From the NCBI RefSeq assembly GCF_000972845.2, contig NC_040012.1:11158930-11222929 (forward strand): a stretch of 64,000 bases of DNA, read 5' to 3'. This document shows positions 12,691-25,980 of the stretch, in pieces. Within the stretch, counting starts at the first letter, position 1. The number at the start of each line of letters is the position of its first letter. A program made the position numbers and the translations under genes. This stretch comes from Larimichthys crocea. Its lineage: Eukaryota; Chordata; Actinopteri; Sciaenidae. The notes beneath the pieces were generated by a model. That model saw only the letters and a list, made by a program, of their open reading frames with translations, made no database searches and was not told the DNA's origin.

Positions 12691-13286
12691 AAAGAATGTG
12701 ATTCTCAGCTCTTCTTTTTTTAATAAGTCATACACAGCAAAGGTGATGGACCAAAAATAAGGAGAGGAATGCAGTGTGTGGGCATTTTATTATGTAACTA
12801 ACTTTGAAGCCAGTCTTTTGATATCTTTGTGCTCTTGTGTCAGAAATTACATCACTCCCCTTGATTCAGTACATGTCTTTAACACACTGAATCCATTGGG
12901 AAGTCCAGATCAAGATTAGTAAAATTGTTGTATGAATATTCCATGAAACATTGTCACTGCCACAGTTCAATTAAACTAACTATTATCCAATTATTTTGCT
13001 TTATTAGTCCTGTTTATATATGGCCTGTAAGTGATAATAGTTCTCACTTTTATTTTCTAAATAAATAGATCCTGACAGCACTCACACCTTCACCCAACAC
13101 TTCAGACACTAAATTCTAACTTAAGATTCACCATTGTGTTGTTTGTCACACAATACTAATCACGTTTTTGCCACTTTTGGATAAACATTAGACACAGACA
13201 AAATAATATTCCACAGATAACTCAGTGCACTGACACAAAATAAACCTTTCTCTAACGGCTGTGTTGTCACATCTCAACACCTGCAC
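12691..13286 (+). repeat. 596-bp direct repeat, copy B
   Basis: Second copy of the block at 3118-3713, same orientation, about 9.57 kb downstream. The flanks on either side differ between copies, so the repeat boundaries are sharp. Confidence 0.85.
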
Positions 13287-14338
13287 CTGTGCTCTGTGCA
13301 AAGAGCAGCACTATGAGCGGGGGCGTACTGTTGATTCTTCCCAGCTGTATGAATGATCACCAAATAGTTTAGAGCTATAGTTAACTTCTTTTCTTGTTCA
13401 ACTGTCTGTTTTTTTGTTTGTTTGTTTTGGTCGTTGTAGTATAGTTGTAGTATTTTGCATTGATTGGAGAATTACGGAACAGTGCCCATGTCTGCTTATG
13501 TTTTTCTGCAGTAATGTAACTGATACGGTTAAAACATAAAAGTAAAGATGTTCCAATGATGAGTGACAGATTTATAATAATAATAATGATATGAAAATAA
13601 TAATGATAAACAATGTTTTGTTTTTATAAGTTGGTGTTACATTCCAGTATTTTAGGAGATATATTTGTTTTATATAATCAGAAGAATCAGATGTCACTTT
13701 CCAACCTTGTCAGTACTGCACAAACTTTGGCAAACGTCTAATTTACTAAACACTAGGTAGAGACAGACTGTACATACTGGTCTTCGTTTCTGAAAAGATA
13801 GAAACAGCCACAACTCAAGTGTAGATGTTGTGCTCTTCAAAATGCAACCTTTCCTAGAACTGACAAACTGTCTTGTCTTAAATTCACTACCCTTTTTTTA
13901 AATGTTGAATTGATTTTGAAACGGTTTTATGAACACATAAATTGCAGAAGTCAAACCATGATGTTCACTAAAACTGCATGTGTCAGACTTTTTCGCCTGA
14001 AGACATCTGAGGCTTTATGTAACTTTTCGTGCATATACAGGGTTTCCTTTTTTCTGTAGAAATCTTTTCTAAAGTTAAAACTATTTGTAATATACGTTTG
14101 GCAATGTACTCTAAGATCTTCTTCTCTAATTGTTTGAACAAAGTTATTTTGAGAGGATAAAGACAGAGAGAAAGACATACTATAGATGCTGAGAGCTTTG
14201 TGACAGTAAATCAGGATTGAAAAGGATCTATGTTTGATTGTAACACTGAATGAAAACTTGCATCAGTTTAGTATTGAAAACTGAGTTAAATGTGTGAATC
14301 TACTAGAATCTAAACAACTGCTACTCTGTAAACACCTT

Positions 14339-14340
<2 letters not shown>

Positions 14341-14415
<75 letters not shown>
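14341..14415. repeat. (AC)37 microsatellite
   Basis: Seventy-five bases of uninterrupted AC dinucleotide. Confidence 0.98.
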
Positions 14416-14417
<2 letters not shown>

Positions 14418-15259
14418 GACAGCAGTCGCTGTGCTGTGAAAATATGCTGAAAGTGATCTCTCAGGCATTTGGCAGGGCAAAACCACAAATTATGGTAGCA
14501 GGGTGAAGTAGCATTATGAGCCTTCACTGTGTGGTCCATCACCAACTATAGACCTTTCTCCCCTCTTGCTGTTCTCTTCTGCCCTTCCGCCCTCCTGCTG
14601 CCCCCTCTGCTGGGGGTAGCAGGCATAGTTGACCCTGGTTAAAATTCAACTGGTCCAACAATAACATGGTCAGACTCTTGCTTAATGACCAGGCCATGGA
14701 TCAAAAGGAAGTGGAAGTTGTAGAGTTTGAAAACAAACACCTCTTTATATTTAAATGGACTTAACCTGTACAGTATGACAGATTACAGGGCATCACCAGG
14801 ATGCTCCTTTGGTAATAAATGATTTCCACTTTATAAGCACCATCTAGAGTTTAGACAAGGAACGCACACCTATAATTCATTATGTTAAAGTATACCAGGA
14901 GCTTCCAGGACCCACTAAATTAATCCACATTAGACCTCAGATGCATGTAAACAGATTTAATTGTTCAAAAACCTAATTTTAGAAGTTTTAGATGTGTAGT
15001 TTATCTCTCTCTGTCATATATTCATTGAAATCGGAATATTATAGTGTTGCAAATTAGCTTCAGATATATATACAATCTATATCAATATATACAATGTGGG
15101 ATTAGACTATTCAGTAAATAATCAGTAAATAATAATGTGTCAATAAGCATAAAATATCCTGAATTACGAAACTATGCAGCAAAACTATGAAGATGATGAA
15201 GAAGAAGTTTTTTGTTTGTTTATTTGTTCAGACTCACTTTTTGGGTTTGTTGTTATTTA

Positions 15260-15260
15260 T

Positions 15261-15307
<47 letters not shown>
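15260..15307. repeat. (TTAG)12 microsatellite
   Basis: Twelve uninterrupted TTAG units. Confidence 0.97.
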
Positions 15308-15599
15308 AAAGGTCTCCTGAATACTCTTTCACTCTCCATGACAAATAAGCACGAGGGCTATGATAATAATATAGTAATAATCGGACCTGGAGTTCAATAT
15401 TTTATTAAATATTAACCTTCAAGATCAATATTAATAAGCCTTTGCAGATATTAAACCTGCTTGTGAATGAGTTGCTTATTGTCTATGTGTATAAATAATT
15501 AATCTAATATCTGTGAATACACTATGTGGAAGACGTCCTTCTGTGTGCAAACACATTGTGTTATACACAATTTATTTTATAATGATTTAATTTAATAAT

Positions 15600-16051
15600 G
15601 GTAATTATCTCTTGAGACTGTGGTGGAGAGGAGGATGCTGAATAATATATATATGAAAAAGTTATCCATCATGGACAATGAGCAAAACCCTCTCCACCAG
15701 AACAGTGGACAGACAGCAGAGCACCTTCTCCCACAGGCTGCTACAACTCCGCTGTCGAATCTTTCCTGCCACATGCCATCACACTGTATATTTACAGCTA
15801 ATAAAATAAATAAAATAAAAAATTCAGGTCATAATTTACAGTCACTGCACATTTCTCCTTTCTTACTTTGCACCAAATCAACACTGCCAATTTGCTGTAT
15901 ATACTTTTGTACAATATGTTTTATTTACTATTGCTATTTTGATATTTTATTATGTATAGTCTGTTCTTTATATTTTTATTCTTAAGTTGTCTATCATCAC
16001 TGTGTGTAATGCAGCTGCTGCACTGTAATTTCCTAGCTTGGTATAAATAAA

Positions 16052-16095
<44 letters not shown>

Positions 16096-16096
16096 C
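15600..16096 (+). mobile_element. Non-LTR retrotransposon (LINE) 3'-end fragment with (ATCT)n tail
   Basis: The segment at 15700-15800, read in the appropriate frame, gives a decayed LINE reverse-transcriptase C-terminus (SFLPHAITLY-like). A non-coding tail with TTGCACTGTAATTTCC and AATAAA follows, and then a terminal (ATCT)n array from 16052. This arrangement is typical of 5'-truncated fish LINE insertions. The left boundary is uncertain. The tail ends within about 100 bp of the arf1 promoter region. Confidence 0.6.
16052..16096. repeat. (ATCT)n microsatellite at LINE tail
   Basis: About eleven ATCT units directly follow the AATAAA-containing 3' end of the LINE fragment. Confidence 0.95.
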
Positions 16097-16099
16097 AAA

Positions 16100-16263
16100 C
16101 AACGGATGCGTGTAATTCTCTCCTCGGCCACACGGGGCGACATCTCCCGGCGTGGCGATCACGGAAGTCTTGTCAAAGCGGAACCTCTGACGTGTCATGA
16201 AATCGCCATTTTCCTGAGGAAGGAAACGCCTTGAAGAAGGAAGCAAACACATCAACTGTGTAC
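16100..16263 (+). promoter_or_regulatory. arf1: arf1 promoter and 5' non-coding exon
   Basis: This short CpG-rich block contains an ETS-type CGGAAGT and a CRE-like TGACGTGTCA. It ends in a good splice donor (GTGAGT at 16264) about 1.2 kb before the coding exon, which is the architecture expected of a housekeeping ARF gene with a non-coding first exon. The transcription start cannot be fixed from sequence. Confidence 0.5.
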
Positions 16264-17189
16264 GTGAGTATGATACTCTTTAAATAAGACACCTTTATAG
16301 GCCGTTTTTACTGAATACAGTCGCACAAAAAGCTGCGTGTTTACAAAGCAAACCCGTGAGTGTGCCCGCGGCTCGGTTAGTCCGGAAGATGAAAGAGTGA
16401 GCACTCAACAGTGATTTTTGCTAAGAGACGGCTAACGCTAACTCCACCGATCAACTTATCTGACTTCTTCTGTTTTAGACTCGTTTAAGTTGGCATGAAA
16501 CAAAAAGGGGCAACAAAAATCTAGTTTAAAACACTAAAGTTTCAGTAAACTGTCAATAAAAATCTGAACTGGTCGGACGAGTATTAGCATTGCACCTTTT
16601 AGGGAGCTAACGTTTGTTGATGCAAATGGGTCGGGCAACTTTTTTTTTTTTTTTTACCAAAATTGCCAAGTTTAGCGTCAAAGTGCTGCAGTGAGCCGCT
16701 TTTAAAAGGTAAAAGAGGTCTTACCTGTGTCTGCTTTTAAGATAACTAGTCCCATTTGTGACCGCAGCACTAAAATATAAACCAAGTTCGAGCATGATGC
16801 TTCAAATCCGGATTTAATCTTTATTTTGGTTATGAAAACTTAAAGAGACAGGTTTAAAATCAGCTGTTTTTCTGGTGCAGACTGAATGTTTTCTGTATAT
16901 TCAATCAGAAAAGAGATGAGTGATGTTAAATGATCATGGGTATTTATTTATAAGGGGAAAAAACAGATATTTAGATGTATTATATGTGATATAATGAGTA
17001 TTTTAGAAGCACTCGTGTACATTTTGGCATGTTACAGCAGGAAGCTCACAGGTGATGGCCACATTCCTCCCACAGGAGGTCATGCGACTGTGCTGCTGCT
17101 GCTGTCACTTGTTACTCTTATTGTCTCTGAGGTATCACTGTTTTATTATTATTATTTTTTTCTGTTGCGACAAGTCAAAATGTCTGTGC

Positions 17190-17241
17190 CGTGCAGCCGG
17201 TCTCATGCCAAAAACCCAATTGGCACGAGACCGGTTGCACA
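17190..17241. other. Hairpin-forming inverted repeat in arf1 intron 1
   Basis: The left arm at 17190-17210 and right arm at 17221-17241 are complementary over about 21 bp, with three mismatched or wobble positions, around a 10-nt loop. The arm core is CCGGTCTC-TGCCA. It could be a small palindromic element or a structured intronic RNA. Confidence 0.6.
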
Positions 17242-17415
17242 GCAACATTTCCACACACTTGACGTAAGTTGTGTTCCAGAATAGAAGAGGAGGAAACCTT
17301 CAACATTTTTTTTTTTAGTGGATGTAGAAACTGCATTGCCTTCAGGTGCAGCGGTTTAATGTCTCGTGTCATGTTTGACATGCTTTTTCCGTGTCATCCT
17401 AATTCCAACAATTGA

Positions 17416-18396
<981 letters not shown>

Positions 18397-19700
18397 TAAT
18401 CTGCTATACATGACTTATTTACTCCATCCAGTCTCTGGCCTTGCTCTCTACTGGAAGCTGCCCTCACCTTTGCTTATTATTTTCACAAATACACAGGCCA
18501 GAGGTGGAGGTGATCTCTTCTTATAAATCTGTCAGTTTTTTTATTTTATTTTATTCTGTAAATATATTTGGTAATGGGGCAGCTTATTGCACTCTTACAA
18601 ATGTTTTTTTTTTTCTTTTTCTGGTTGTTGCACAGCCATTTGTGTGCATTTATTTAAGAAAAGGGAAGAGAGGGAATCTGAATTTACCAGCAAATGTTGG
18701 CCCCAAGACCTCAATGCAACCTGATTACTTGTTATGATCCGGTCATATGTACTGTAGAGAAAGATCCACGAGGGGCTTTTCATTTTTTTTTTACTGAATT
18801 AAACACTGATGCACTACTTGCAGCTACTATAGTTACTTTAGTGACTACAAGTACCAGCACCACAAATTACAGATGATCATTTATTAAACACTGGCATTGA
18901 TGATTTCTACTCTGTACTGGCATCACGTTGTCCATGTCTGTGAGCATTTACCAGCCTTTGTCATACAGTATGTTGGCTTTAATTGAGAAATGCTGCGATG
19001 ATCTCACATATTCATGCTTTATGGTTGTTTCAGAGGTCTGTTGAGTCAGCGTTGGATTTTTGTATCTCAGAGTCTCAGGTTTATCATGTGCTGCCTTTGC
19101 AATATACTTCACAAAACTGCATCATGTGGTCTGTTGGTCTCTAAGGACATGCATATTTACTGGGTGTATCTCATTAGGCTTCACAGGTACTATTATACCC
19201 TACTGATTACTTATTCTTACGTCAGGTAATATTGACTAAAGGAGTTGCACACCACAATAGGCGTACTGTCTTCATGAAAACAAGTTACTCTTTATTTTAA
19301 TCTGGGAAGTGGTGTTTTAATGGCAATACACAGTCTTGTTTAAGGTAATGCCAGTATTTCTTCCATTGCAGCACATTGTCCTTGGGGGTAAACAGGAAGC
19401 CTGACATATGCCGCCTTATCCAAGACGCGCGTTGCCTTTTGTTTTAAAGCTTCTTTTCTAAAAGGTGTGGGTGTTATCTTATTTTGCTCTGAAGATGTCT
19501 TGGAGATGCATTAAACATTTTTTTTGATTTATAATTGCTTAAATATATGAACATTATGTTAATCATGTACTTAGGTTTGTCTTTTTTTTTTAAATGTAAA
19601 CATTTCATTTTGTGAGGAAATGAAACTGCAATTAAATTGATGGGATAAATGTTTGAGCAACTTGTTTTCTTCTTTCACTCTATGCAATAAAATTGCAAAA
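18397..19700 (+). other. arf1: Probable arf1 3' UTR
   Basis: AT-rich, non-coding sequence follows the arf1 stop. AATAAA occurs near 19686 and again near 19990, either of which could end the transcript. Open frames here are short and lack splice context. The exact end is not determinable. Confidence 0.45.
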
Positions 19701-21029
19701 TGTTATGGTGTGGGATTTTGTCATTTGGCAGGAACTCTCCTTTATGTGAACTTTATGTGCATCACTGCAGTACAAGGCTATCACTTACTGCACATCCACT
19801 CCATATTGTCATTTTTTATTCAGAATTTGCAACTTAAACATGCAAACAATCATATTACTTTTAAATATACCACAGTGCTGAGCTTAATCGTCACCCAACT
19901 GATAATTAAATAGAAATTTACTACATTTCCAGCCTCTCTCTTGTGTTACTTTTCTGTTGAACACGGTTGTAAAACATTCAGTCTAGCTAGAAAAATAAAT
20001 GTTGGTTTTTGATCAGCTGTTGTGACAGAAACATTTGGAAGATGTCTCTTAAATGGACAGTTTATCTAATTATATGACTTTATCGACTCCATAAATATTA
20101 GGTTCAGTGATAAAATACCAAACTTTAACCACAAACCCCAAAACTGGTGTCATAGCAACCTGTTGGGGGCGTCACCCTTTGACCCACAGAGAAATGTAAT
20201 GCCCCGAAGTGGTGTAAACCACCCAATGTTTGGGTTAAAGCAGTAATGTGAAGAGCACACCCTGTTTCACATTGTGTAGGGGTGGCAATCTAGGACAGCA
20301 TTCTTGCAGGTTGATTAGGCTGCTATGGTTAATGCAGCCAAGCCTATAAAACATGGCAGGAGAGTATGGTGGTGGTGGAAAGGGAGGGAGTTCCGAGTCT
20401 TGGGTCCCTCATAGGGCTGCTTTGTGTGGCCTCCTCTCCTGCTGCTCCATCAGCTTGGTTTGTGTGTGGCGGTCTAACGGTACTCAGTCATATAAAAGGA
20501 CCAGCCTGGTTTTTTGCACTCTTCTTTATGAATGCCTTGCTCTTTTTTAGTGCACCCCCCAGGTGCCAGCCAGCAGAATACCCTCTTTCAGACCAATTCA
20601 AGGCAAACGCAAACACTACACTCTATTATGACCAGTGGAGAGCATTCCAATGGTATCGCACCAGTCATGGAGCTGAACCTAGAACGGTGAGGGGATTAAG
20701 GAACGCTGGCGAGACTGAGAAAAGAAAAAGGGCCGGAGCTGCTGAGTAGTGCAAGAAGCACAGTGGGATGGAGGAGATGTGCAAAGACTTAAGTGGTATT
20801 GAGGAGCATCTTGGAAAAAACTCAAGAAAGGCGCTTGACTTCAAAATGTAGACTTATTTTTCCAAGAGACAGCTGTAGTGTGCTAAATGCTAAAAAAATA
20901 CTGCAAGATGATACTTGATATGTTTCTATCAAGAATGACAATTCAATCTGTATCAGATTTTAAGATCTTTTACTGAAGATTTCCCAAACATTAACATCCA
21001 CCAGGGCGAAATGTTTTATCCTGCATATT
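19701..21029. other. Spacer between the convergent arf1 and mmtag2 genes
   Basis: A 127-codon frame at 20366-20749 overlaps TATAAA-like words at about 20345 and 20490, but shows no recognisable domain and no conserved splice structure. It may be part of an old repeat. Nothing else gene-like is seen. Confidence 0.4.
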
Positions 21030-21297
21030 TTAAAATGTCCAGTGTGTAACATTTAGGAGGCTCTATTGGTAGAAATTAAATTAAATGTTCATAATTCATT
21101 ATTCAGTCGTGTTTTTATTAGCTTAGAATGAGCCTCTCCCACATTTCTACCAAACTCTGGCTCTAGATAGGGCCTTTCATGGCCACTGTAGGTTTTACGT
21201 GCTTCAACAGGGGAAGGTGAAGCAAGCAGTACTGAGCTGGTCGCAATCCGCAACCTTGCCGCTAGATGCCACAAAATCCTACACACTGTAACTTTAA
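21030..21297. mobile_element. TTAA-flanked MITE (CAGTGTGTAA termini)
   Basis: The element has terminal inverted repeats ending in CAGTGTGTA on the left and TACACACTG on the right, flanked on both sides by TTAA (21030-21033 and 21294-21297). TTAA target duplication is typical of piggyBac and Kolobok superfamilies. The body (for example CTCTAGATAGGGCCTTTCA and CCGCTAGATGCC) is that of a repeat common in teleosts. It is non-autonomous with no frame. It lies at or just beyond the 3' end of mmtag2. Confidence 0.7.
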
Positions 21298-21564
21298 TTA
21301 TTGAGATAAAAACAGATCAGAATGTGTGACAATACAGAAAATATGAATGAAAAAAAAATTATTCAAAATCACAGAGTATCCCAACTGACCAACATACTGG
21401 GTAAAGAAGTTAAAACACAAGGCCTGTTAGACACGTCGAGCCGCCTCCATCCACGGTCCGTTTGGCCGTTCAGGGTAAATGAGGTCTTCAGGGGCAGTCA
21501 AGCTGCTGTAGAGCGTTCTGTCTGTGTTATAAGTCTTTGAATTGGGGGTGGGGTGGGGAGGACA

Positions 21565-24500
21565 TTAGTCGTCCGAGTCTGTGTCGTGGCGCCGCCTGTG
21601 GCTTTGTGTGGCACCAGCAGGGGCCGTCTTGTGGCTGACAGGGTTACGGGGGACAGGAGACCCCCCATCAGAGGAGTCTGTGTCATGTCGCTGCTGCCGG
21701 TGATGGGGGTAGGAGGGCTGTCGCTCGGCCTTTGCACCCCCCCTTGAATGGCTGTCACGGGGTCTGGCTCCACTCTGACTATGGTATGATGGATTATGAT
21801 GATGGTGGTCCTTTCTCTGCCTGAAGAGTAAAAAAGGAAACAAACAATTCATGACTGGGTCGCGGTGGATCGAGTAAAGGTGTTGTGAGGCTGGGGGACA
21901 AGACGCTGCTAGATGACAGCTGATAACTGGCTACTGTGTGGACACATTTCTGTACATTTAACAACATTCTGCACACTGCCATACAATCATACAATATGTT
22001 GTCACATCTAATCAGCACAAATTATATAATAATTACAAATGATTGAAGCACTTAAATTACTCAATCTGGTACTCTCATATACACCTGATTTACAGATTGT
22101 GTCTGAGTTCTTGTGATGAACACTAAGTTAAAGAAGGTAATACTTCAACATGCTGTGGTTGGGACAGTGCCTTGGTGCCCTCTAGTGCTGACAGAGGAAA
22201 GCTTTTGTTTCATAGCAAGCCTGTATATTTATAACTTCGGCTAAAATAGGAGGTGGACACAGTAACATGAGTAACATTTAAATCAATTTAAATACAAATA
22301 ACTAATTAATGCAACCTCTAGGACTCTTGTGATAATTAATCTGGCTTGGAAACAGAGATGTTCTTCCAAATATGTATTCCTGATAGACATTAACAAACCT
22401 CTTTCTGTCGTCATCTGACTCTGATGATGATGACGAGTCTCGTCTTTGTCTTTTCTTCTTTTTTTCCTTCTTCTTTTTCTCCTTTTTGCTCTTTTTTTCT
22501 TTCTTTTTCTTTTTGCTCTCGTGTCTACAGAGTCAGAAAAAAGGTAGATGCAAAGATTATTATTAGGAAATAGGAAAACTGGATACAGGGTCACATTTTG
22601 TCCAGTAGTGGTTTATGTCATCTTTGTTTTGTCTGAAATAGTAGATATCTTAGTTGGTAACAAAATGCAAACTCACCGTTGTTCCACATCCCCTTTTTCT
22701 TCACTCTGAGATGTCTTTGTTGTTAGGGTTTCGGAACGAGCCTCTGTTTTGTGGTGCTGTGAAGAAAGCATTTCATTTATCTTTGCATCGAGTTGTAGAT
22801 TCAATGAAATAACCTCTAAAGTCACCTTTGCACATTATCAGTCTTACAGAGTCTGTAACAGTTCAGCGACATTTGGAGGAGAAAACAAAAACTTACTGTG
22901 AAAACAGGCAATCCTATTTTAGCTGCCTCCTTTTCCTTTTGGGACAGCACCATTTTCCTTGACCCTACACTGTAGATGGAAACACTCATTTATAAACACT
23001 TGACAATCACAGAGCATTAAGAAAGGCTCTCTTGACCTAGATGTCAAGAGGGACATTTCAAGTACTTAACAGAACAAAAATAGAATGAGTGAAAGGCAGT
23101 TTGTTCTAAATGAAACAAGATAATCTTACAAACGTTACAGTATGACCTTAAAAAACACCAAATATAGCAGTTGTTAATGTTAGCATGTTCTGATTTTGTG
23201 ATTGGGACTTTCCATGTAGATTTTTGTATATTCTCACATGTAAATTATGTATATTCAGTACAGGATTATTTTTATTTTACATTTCCAAAAGTTGACAATG
23301 TTCCTTAAGAAAAAAGAAAATCACCTGGAGCTTCCCAAGCCTGAGACACGGTCCACATTTCTCTCTTCGCCATCAGCCTCTTCCCTCCTGCAAACATCTG
23401 CAAGGTCCTGTTATGAAAATTGAAATCATTCAATCATCATCAATCATCATTAAAAAAAAAAGTTTTTTATTATATTTTCCAGCATAAACACAAACAACAG
23501 CACAATACAATACACTCAGAGAAAATCACCACATTAATACGCTTTGGGAGTATAACTATTGTTTTTCTTTAAGAAGAAATGTTCATACGTTTTTGAGTTC
23601 ATAAACAAGACTAAACAAAGTGACATACCTCTTTGGTCAGACCGGTGGGTTGCCTCTTTATATTCTTGTGCCCTCTAGATGGCGAATGGAAAAGATAAAT
23701 TGATTACATTTACTGGACAACACTTATCAAATATTTCTTTTACAGGAAGTTAGTTATACATACAGGGCAGCCATTAGTGCTTCGTGCTCTGCAGCCTTCA
23801 CGGCGGCAAGTTCTTCTTCTTTGGTCAGAGGTCTGCTGCCTTTTTTATCTCTTGCGTACCATGTCAGATCTTTGCCTTTTTGCCATCGTCCTACTGGGGC
23901 CATCAAAGAGTTCCCTGAACACAAGACAGAAGAGTTGAGAAGTAAGTGTATGTGTAAGAAGTATGTGCAATATCCAATACCTGTGCATATATAGTATGTC
24001 ATGTCTATTTATACAGCTCACTTCAAAGCCTGTTTATATGTATTAGAACACTTTCACACTTGCTTATATTCTATATTGGTATATTCTATATTTTAGTACA
24101 TTTTTATTTTGTATTCCTATGTTGTTGCTTTTTACCTACAATTTTATAGCATTGTATTTTATTCTTCTGTAAAGTACTGTGACCCTGTTTACTGCTCTTA
24201 TGCTGAGCTGACCAGTTCCTCTTGTCCAACACATTTCATTGTTTCGTTGACCCTGTGCTAAGATATTTAAACTTTTTTTTTTTTTTTTTAGATTTGAGAA
24301 ACATTTTTGCTTGAAATTGTTTTTAAAGAAAGTCAAAACAGCCACCTCTCTCTTTTTTTGGTAGGTTTATTAATTATTGCAGCTCTATAATGATGTTGGT
24401 GTCTGTAGACAATCACTTGACTGTCCAAACTCACTGAAATTAAACTCATAACACGTGATTGAAATAGATTTTGGGCAATGATCTGTCATTATGAAAAAAA

Positions 24501-25113
24501 AAACCTAATCTGATCAGATTGGTCACCTGCTGAGTTCTCCATGTTTTAAAAGAAAAACTGTGCTGCTGTTGAGGTGACGAAAACTTTTTTAATGAACTCA
24601 TACCACGTGTTTAGGAGACGTCACGTCCCCCCAAAAAATAATGACATTTGTTCGCGTTGTTTATTCTAGTTTATTTATTTTATGTAACAGCTGTGGACGC
24701 TACGTAGTCAGCGCATGCTGACATGTTGACATCGGAGTGGCTACGTGTGTCTGCCCAGCGCGTGGGGAGCACTGAACAGCAGGACCTGCTCTTTGAGGAG
24801 AGGACAACGGGACACAGCCCAGACACGGTGCGATGAGGGACTCGATAACAAAAGGTATGGGAAAGAAACAAGCGAGGCGCCGAAGCCACAGTGTGTAGTT
24901 TAAGTGTTTAAAAAACAAGTCTTGCTCTGGTGGTTGCAAGCCAGCTAACAGCTATTAGCAATGTCTCTACTCAGCGCCGATAACGGTAACTTAGCTGCTA
25001 ACTTTTGAAGACTTACCGAGATAGTTTTCTCTGTGTTTATCTCCTTTCACGTCATCCCAGTTGAACTGGTCCTGTCCCCCCCTGACCCCTCCAGATCTCG
25101 AAGAACCAAACAT
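21565..25113 (-). CDS. mmtag2: MMTAG2 / C1orf35 homologue (multiple myeloma tumour-associated protein 2)
   Basis: Eight minus-strand exons join in frame: 25017-25113, 23764-23914, 23629-23674, 23325-23407, 22897-22969, 22677-22756, 22399-22524, 21565-21820. They give 303 aa; the human protein is about 263. The N-terminus carries the conserved MMtag domain, starting [20 protein letters not shown] and continuing through [20 protein letters not shown] (domain about residues 1-85). A middle segment includes [15 protein letters not shown]. The C-terminal half is strongly Lys-rich (exon 7), then Ser/Asp/His-rich, ending DTDSDD. Such basic, low-complexity tails suggest a nuclear protein. The family is listed as a phosphorylated protein of unknown biochemical role. 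The ATG is the first in exon 1 and matches the family start. It converges on arf1 and diverges from the proposed upstream guk1 promoter. Confidence 0.92.
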
Positions 25114-25140
25114 CTTTTACGCCAGAGAAAAAGAGTCAGT

Positions 25141-25420
25141 CGCTTCAGTGGCAGTTAGCTCGCGTCGGTAGCCGTTAGCTCGCTTCGGTAGCCGTTAAGT
25201 CGCTTCGGTAACCGTTAGCTCGCTTCGGTAGCCGTTAAGTCGCTTCGGTAGCCCTTAGCTCGCCTCAGTAACCGTTAGCTCGCTTCGGTAGCCGTTAAGT
25301 CGCTTCAGTAGCAGTTAGCTCGCTTCGGTAGCCGTTAGCTCGCTTCGGTAGCCGTTAGCTCGCTTCGATAGCCGTTAGCTCGCTTCAGTGTCCGTTAGCT
25401 CGCTTCGATAGCCGTTAGCA
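25141..25420. repeat. 20-bp minisatellite, 14 units, upstream of mmtag2
   Basis: Fourteen tandem copies of CGCTTCGGTAGCCGTTAGCT occupy exactly 280 bp with point variants (AAGT/AGCT, AACC/GCCG). Every unit contains CpGs. The array starts 28 bp upstream of the mmtag2 start codon on the minus strand, so it lies in that gene's 5' UTR or core promoter. Confidence 0.97.
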
Positions 25421-25779
25421 CAAGAGCAGCAGGCCTTCAGCTTTCAGTCATCCGCGGAGTGTTTAAGTTCCCTGTGCTGATCGTAACAACGTGTTCCCTG
25501 ATAGTGTCTATGGTGGTGTTTACTTTGACTACTGCGACTAAACCCGCTCACTAGTTTGACTGTTTATTTCCACAAAGCGACAGAGGAGCAGCTGTTTTGT
25601 AGGCTATGCTACAACGCTAACGGCACTTTGAGGCCTAAAAAAACTTTAGTAATAAAGTATAATCTGTTAAGGAAGAAGCTCCAGCTACCAGCCTGTCACA
25701 CACATATATATTTAAAACGAGCTGCGTGTGTGTCGCCTCCTCTCTTTTTTTGGCTAATGTTCATTAAAAAAAAAAACTC

Positions 25780-25946
25780 CACGTTTCTGTGTTTTTGTCG
25801 CGCGCATTGTCGACGCTCGCGAACGTAACGTGTTGATGTTTTGGCCCGCAGTGATGACGCAGGCAGCGTAAGTTTCCTTAATGGCTCTCTGAGCACAGAG
25901 CGGAGGAAGGAGCAAAGCCTCCGCAGACTGACCCGCAAAACTCCCG
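25780..25946 (+). promoter_or_regulatory. guk1: CpG-rich block, probable guk1 promoter / 5' UTR
   Basis: CpG-dense sequence (GTCGCGCGCATTGTCGACGC, TCGCGAACG, TGATGACGCA) immediately precedes the proposed guk1 first coding exon. With the minisatellite and mmtag2 start about 0.7 kb to the left on the opposite strand, it forms a head-to-head gene arrangement. The transcription start is not visible directly. Confidence 0.5.
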
Positions 25947-25980
25947 ATGTACATGAGATATTTTTCCAGGCTATTGTCAG
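25947..25980 (+). CDS. guk1: Proposed upstream first coding exon of guk1 (long isoform)
   Basis: An ATG at 25947 opens MYMRYFSRLLS and reaches a splice donor at 25981 (GTAGGA) in phase 1. Joining it to the acceptor at 29251-29252 reads S-A-M-A-G-P, exactly in frame with the normal guk1 start, adding 12 residues. The peptide has two Arg, aromatic and Leu residues and no acidic residue, as in a short mitochondrial presequence. Human GUK1 also has a longer N-terminal isoform. The join is a prediction from frame and splice sites; the donor after TCAG is only moderate. Confidence 0.5.

Larger units (their letters stand above)
13287..15550. other. AT-rich intergenic sequence with microsatellites
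   Basis: No coding gene is supported. The stretch includes a long (AC)n array at 14341-14415 and a (TTAG)n array at 15260-15307. Other frames are short and lack splice context. Confidence 0.55.

Noticed and set aside
20366..20749. 127-codon plus-strand frame between arf1 and mmtag2
   Set aside because: No domain, no conserved splice structure, starts in a GGT repeat; more likely repeat-derived.
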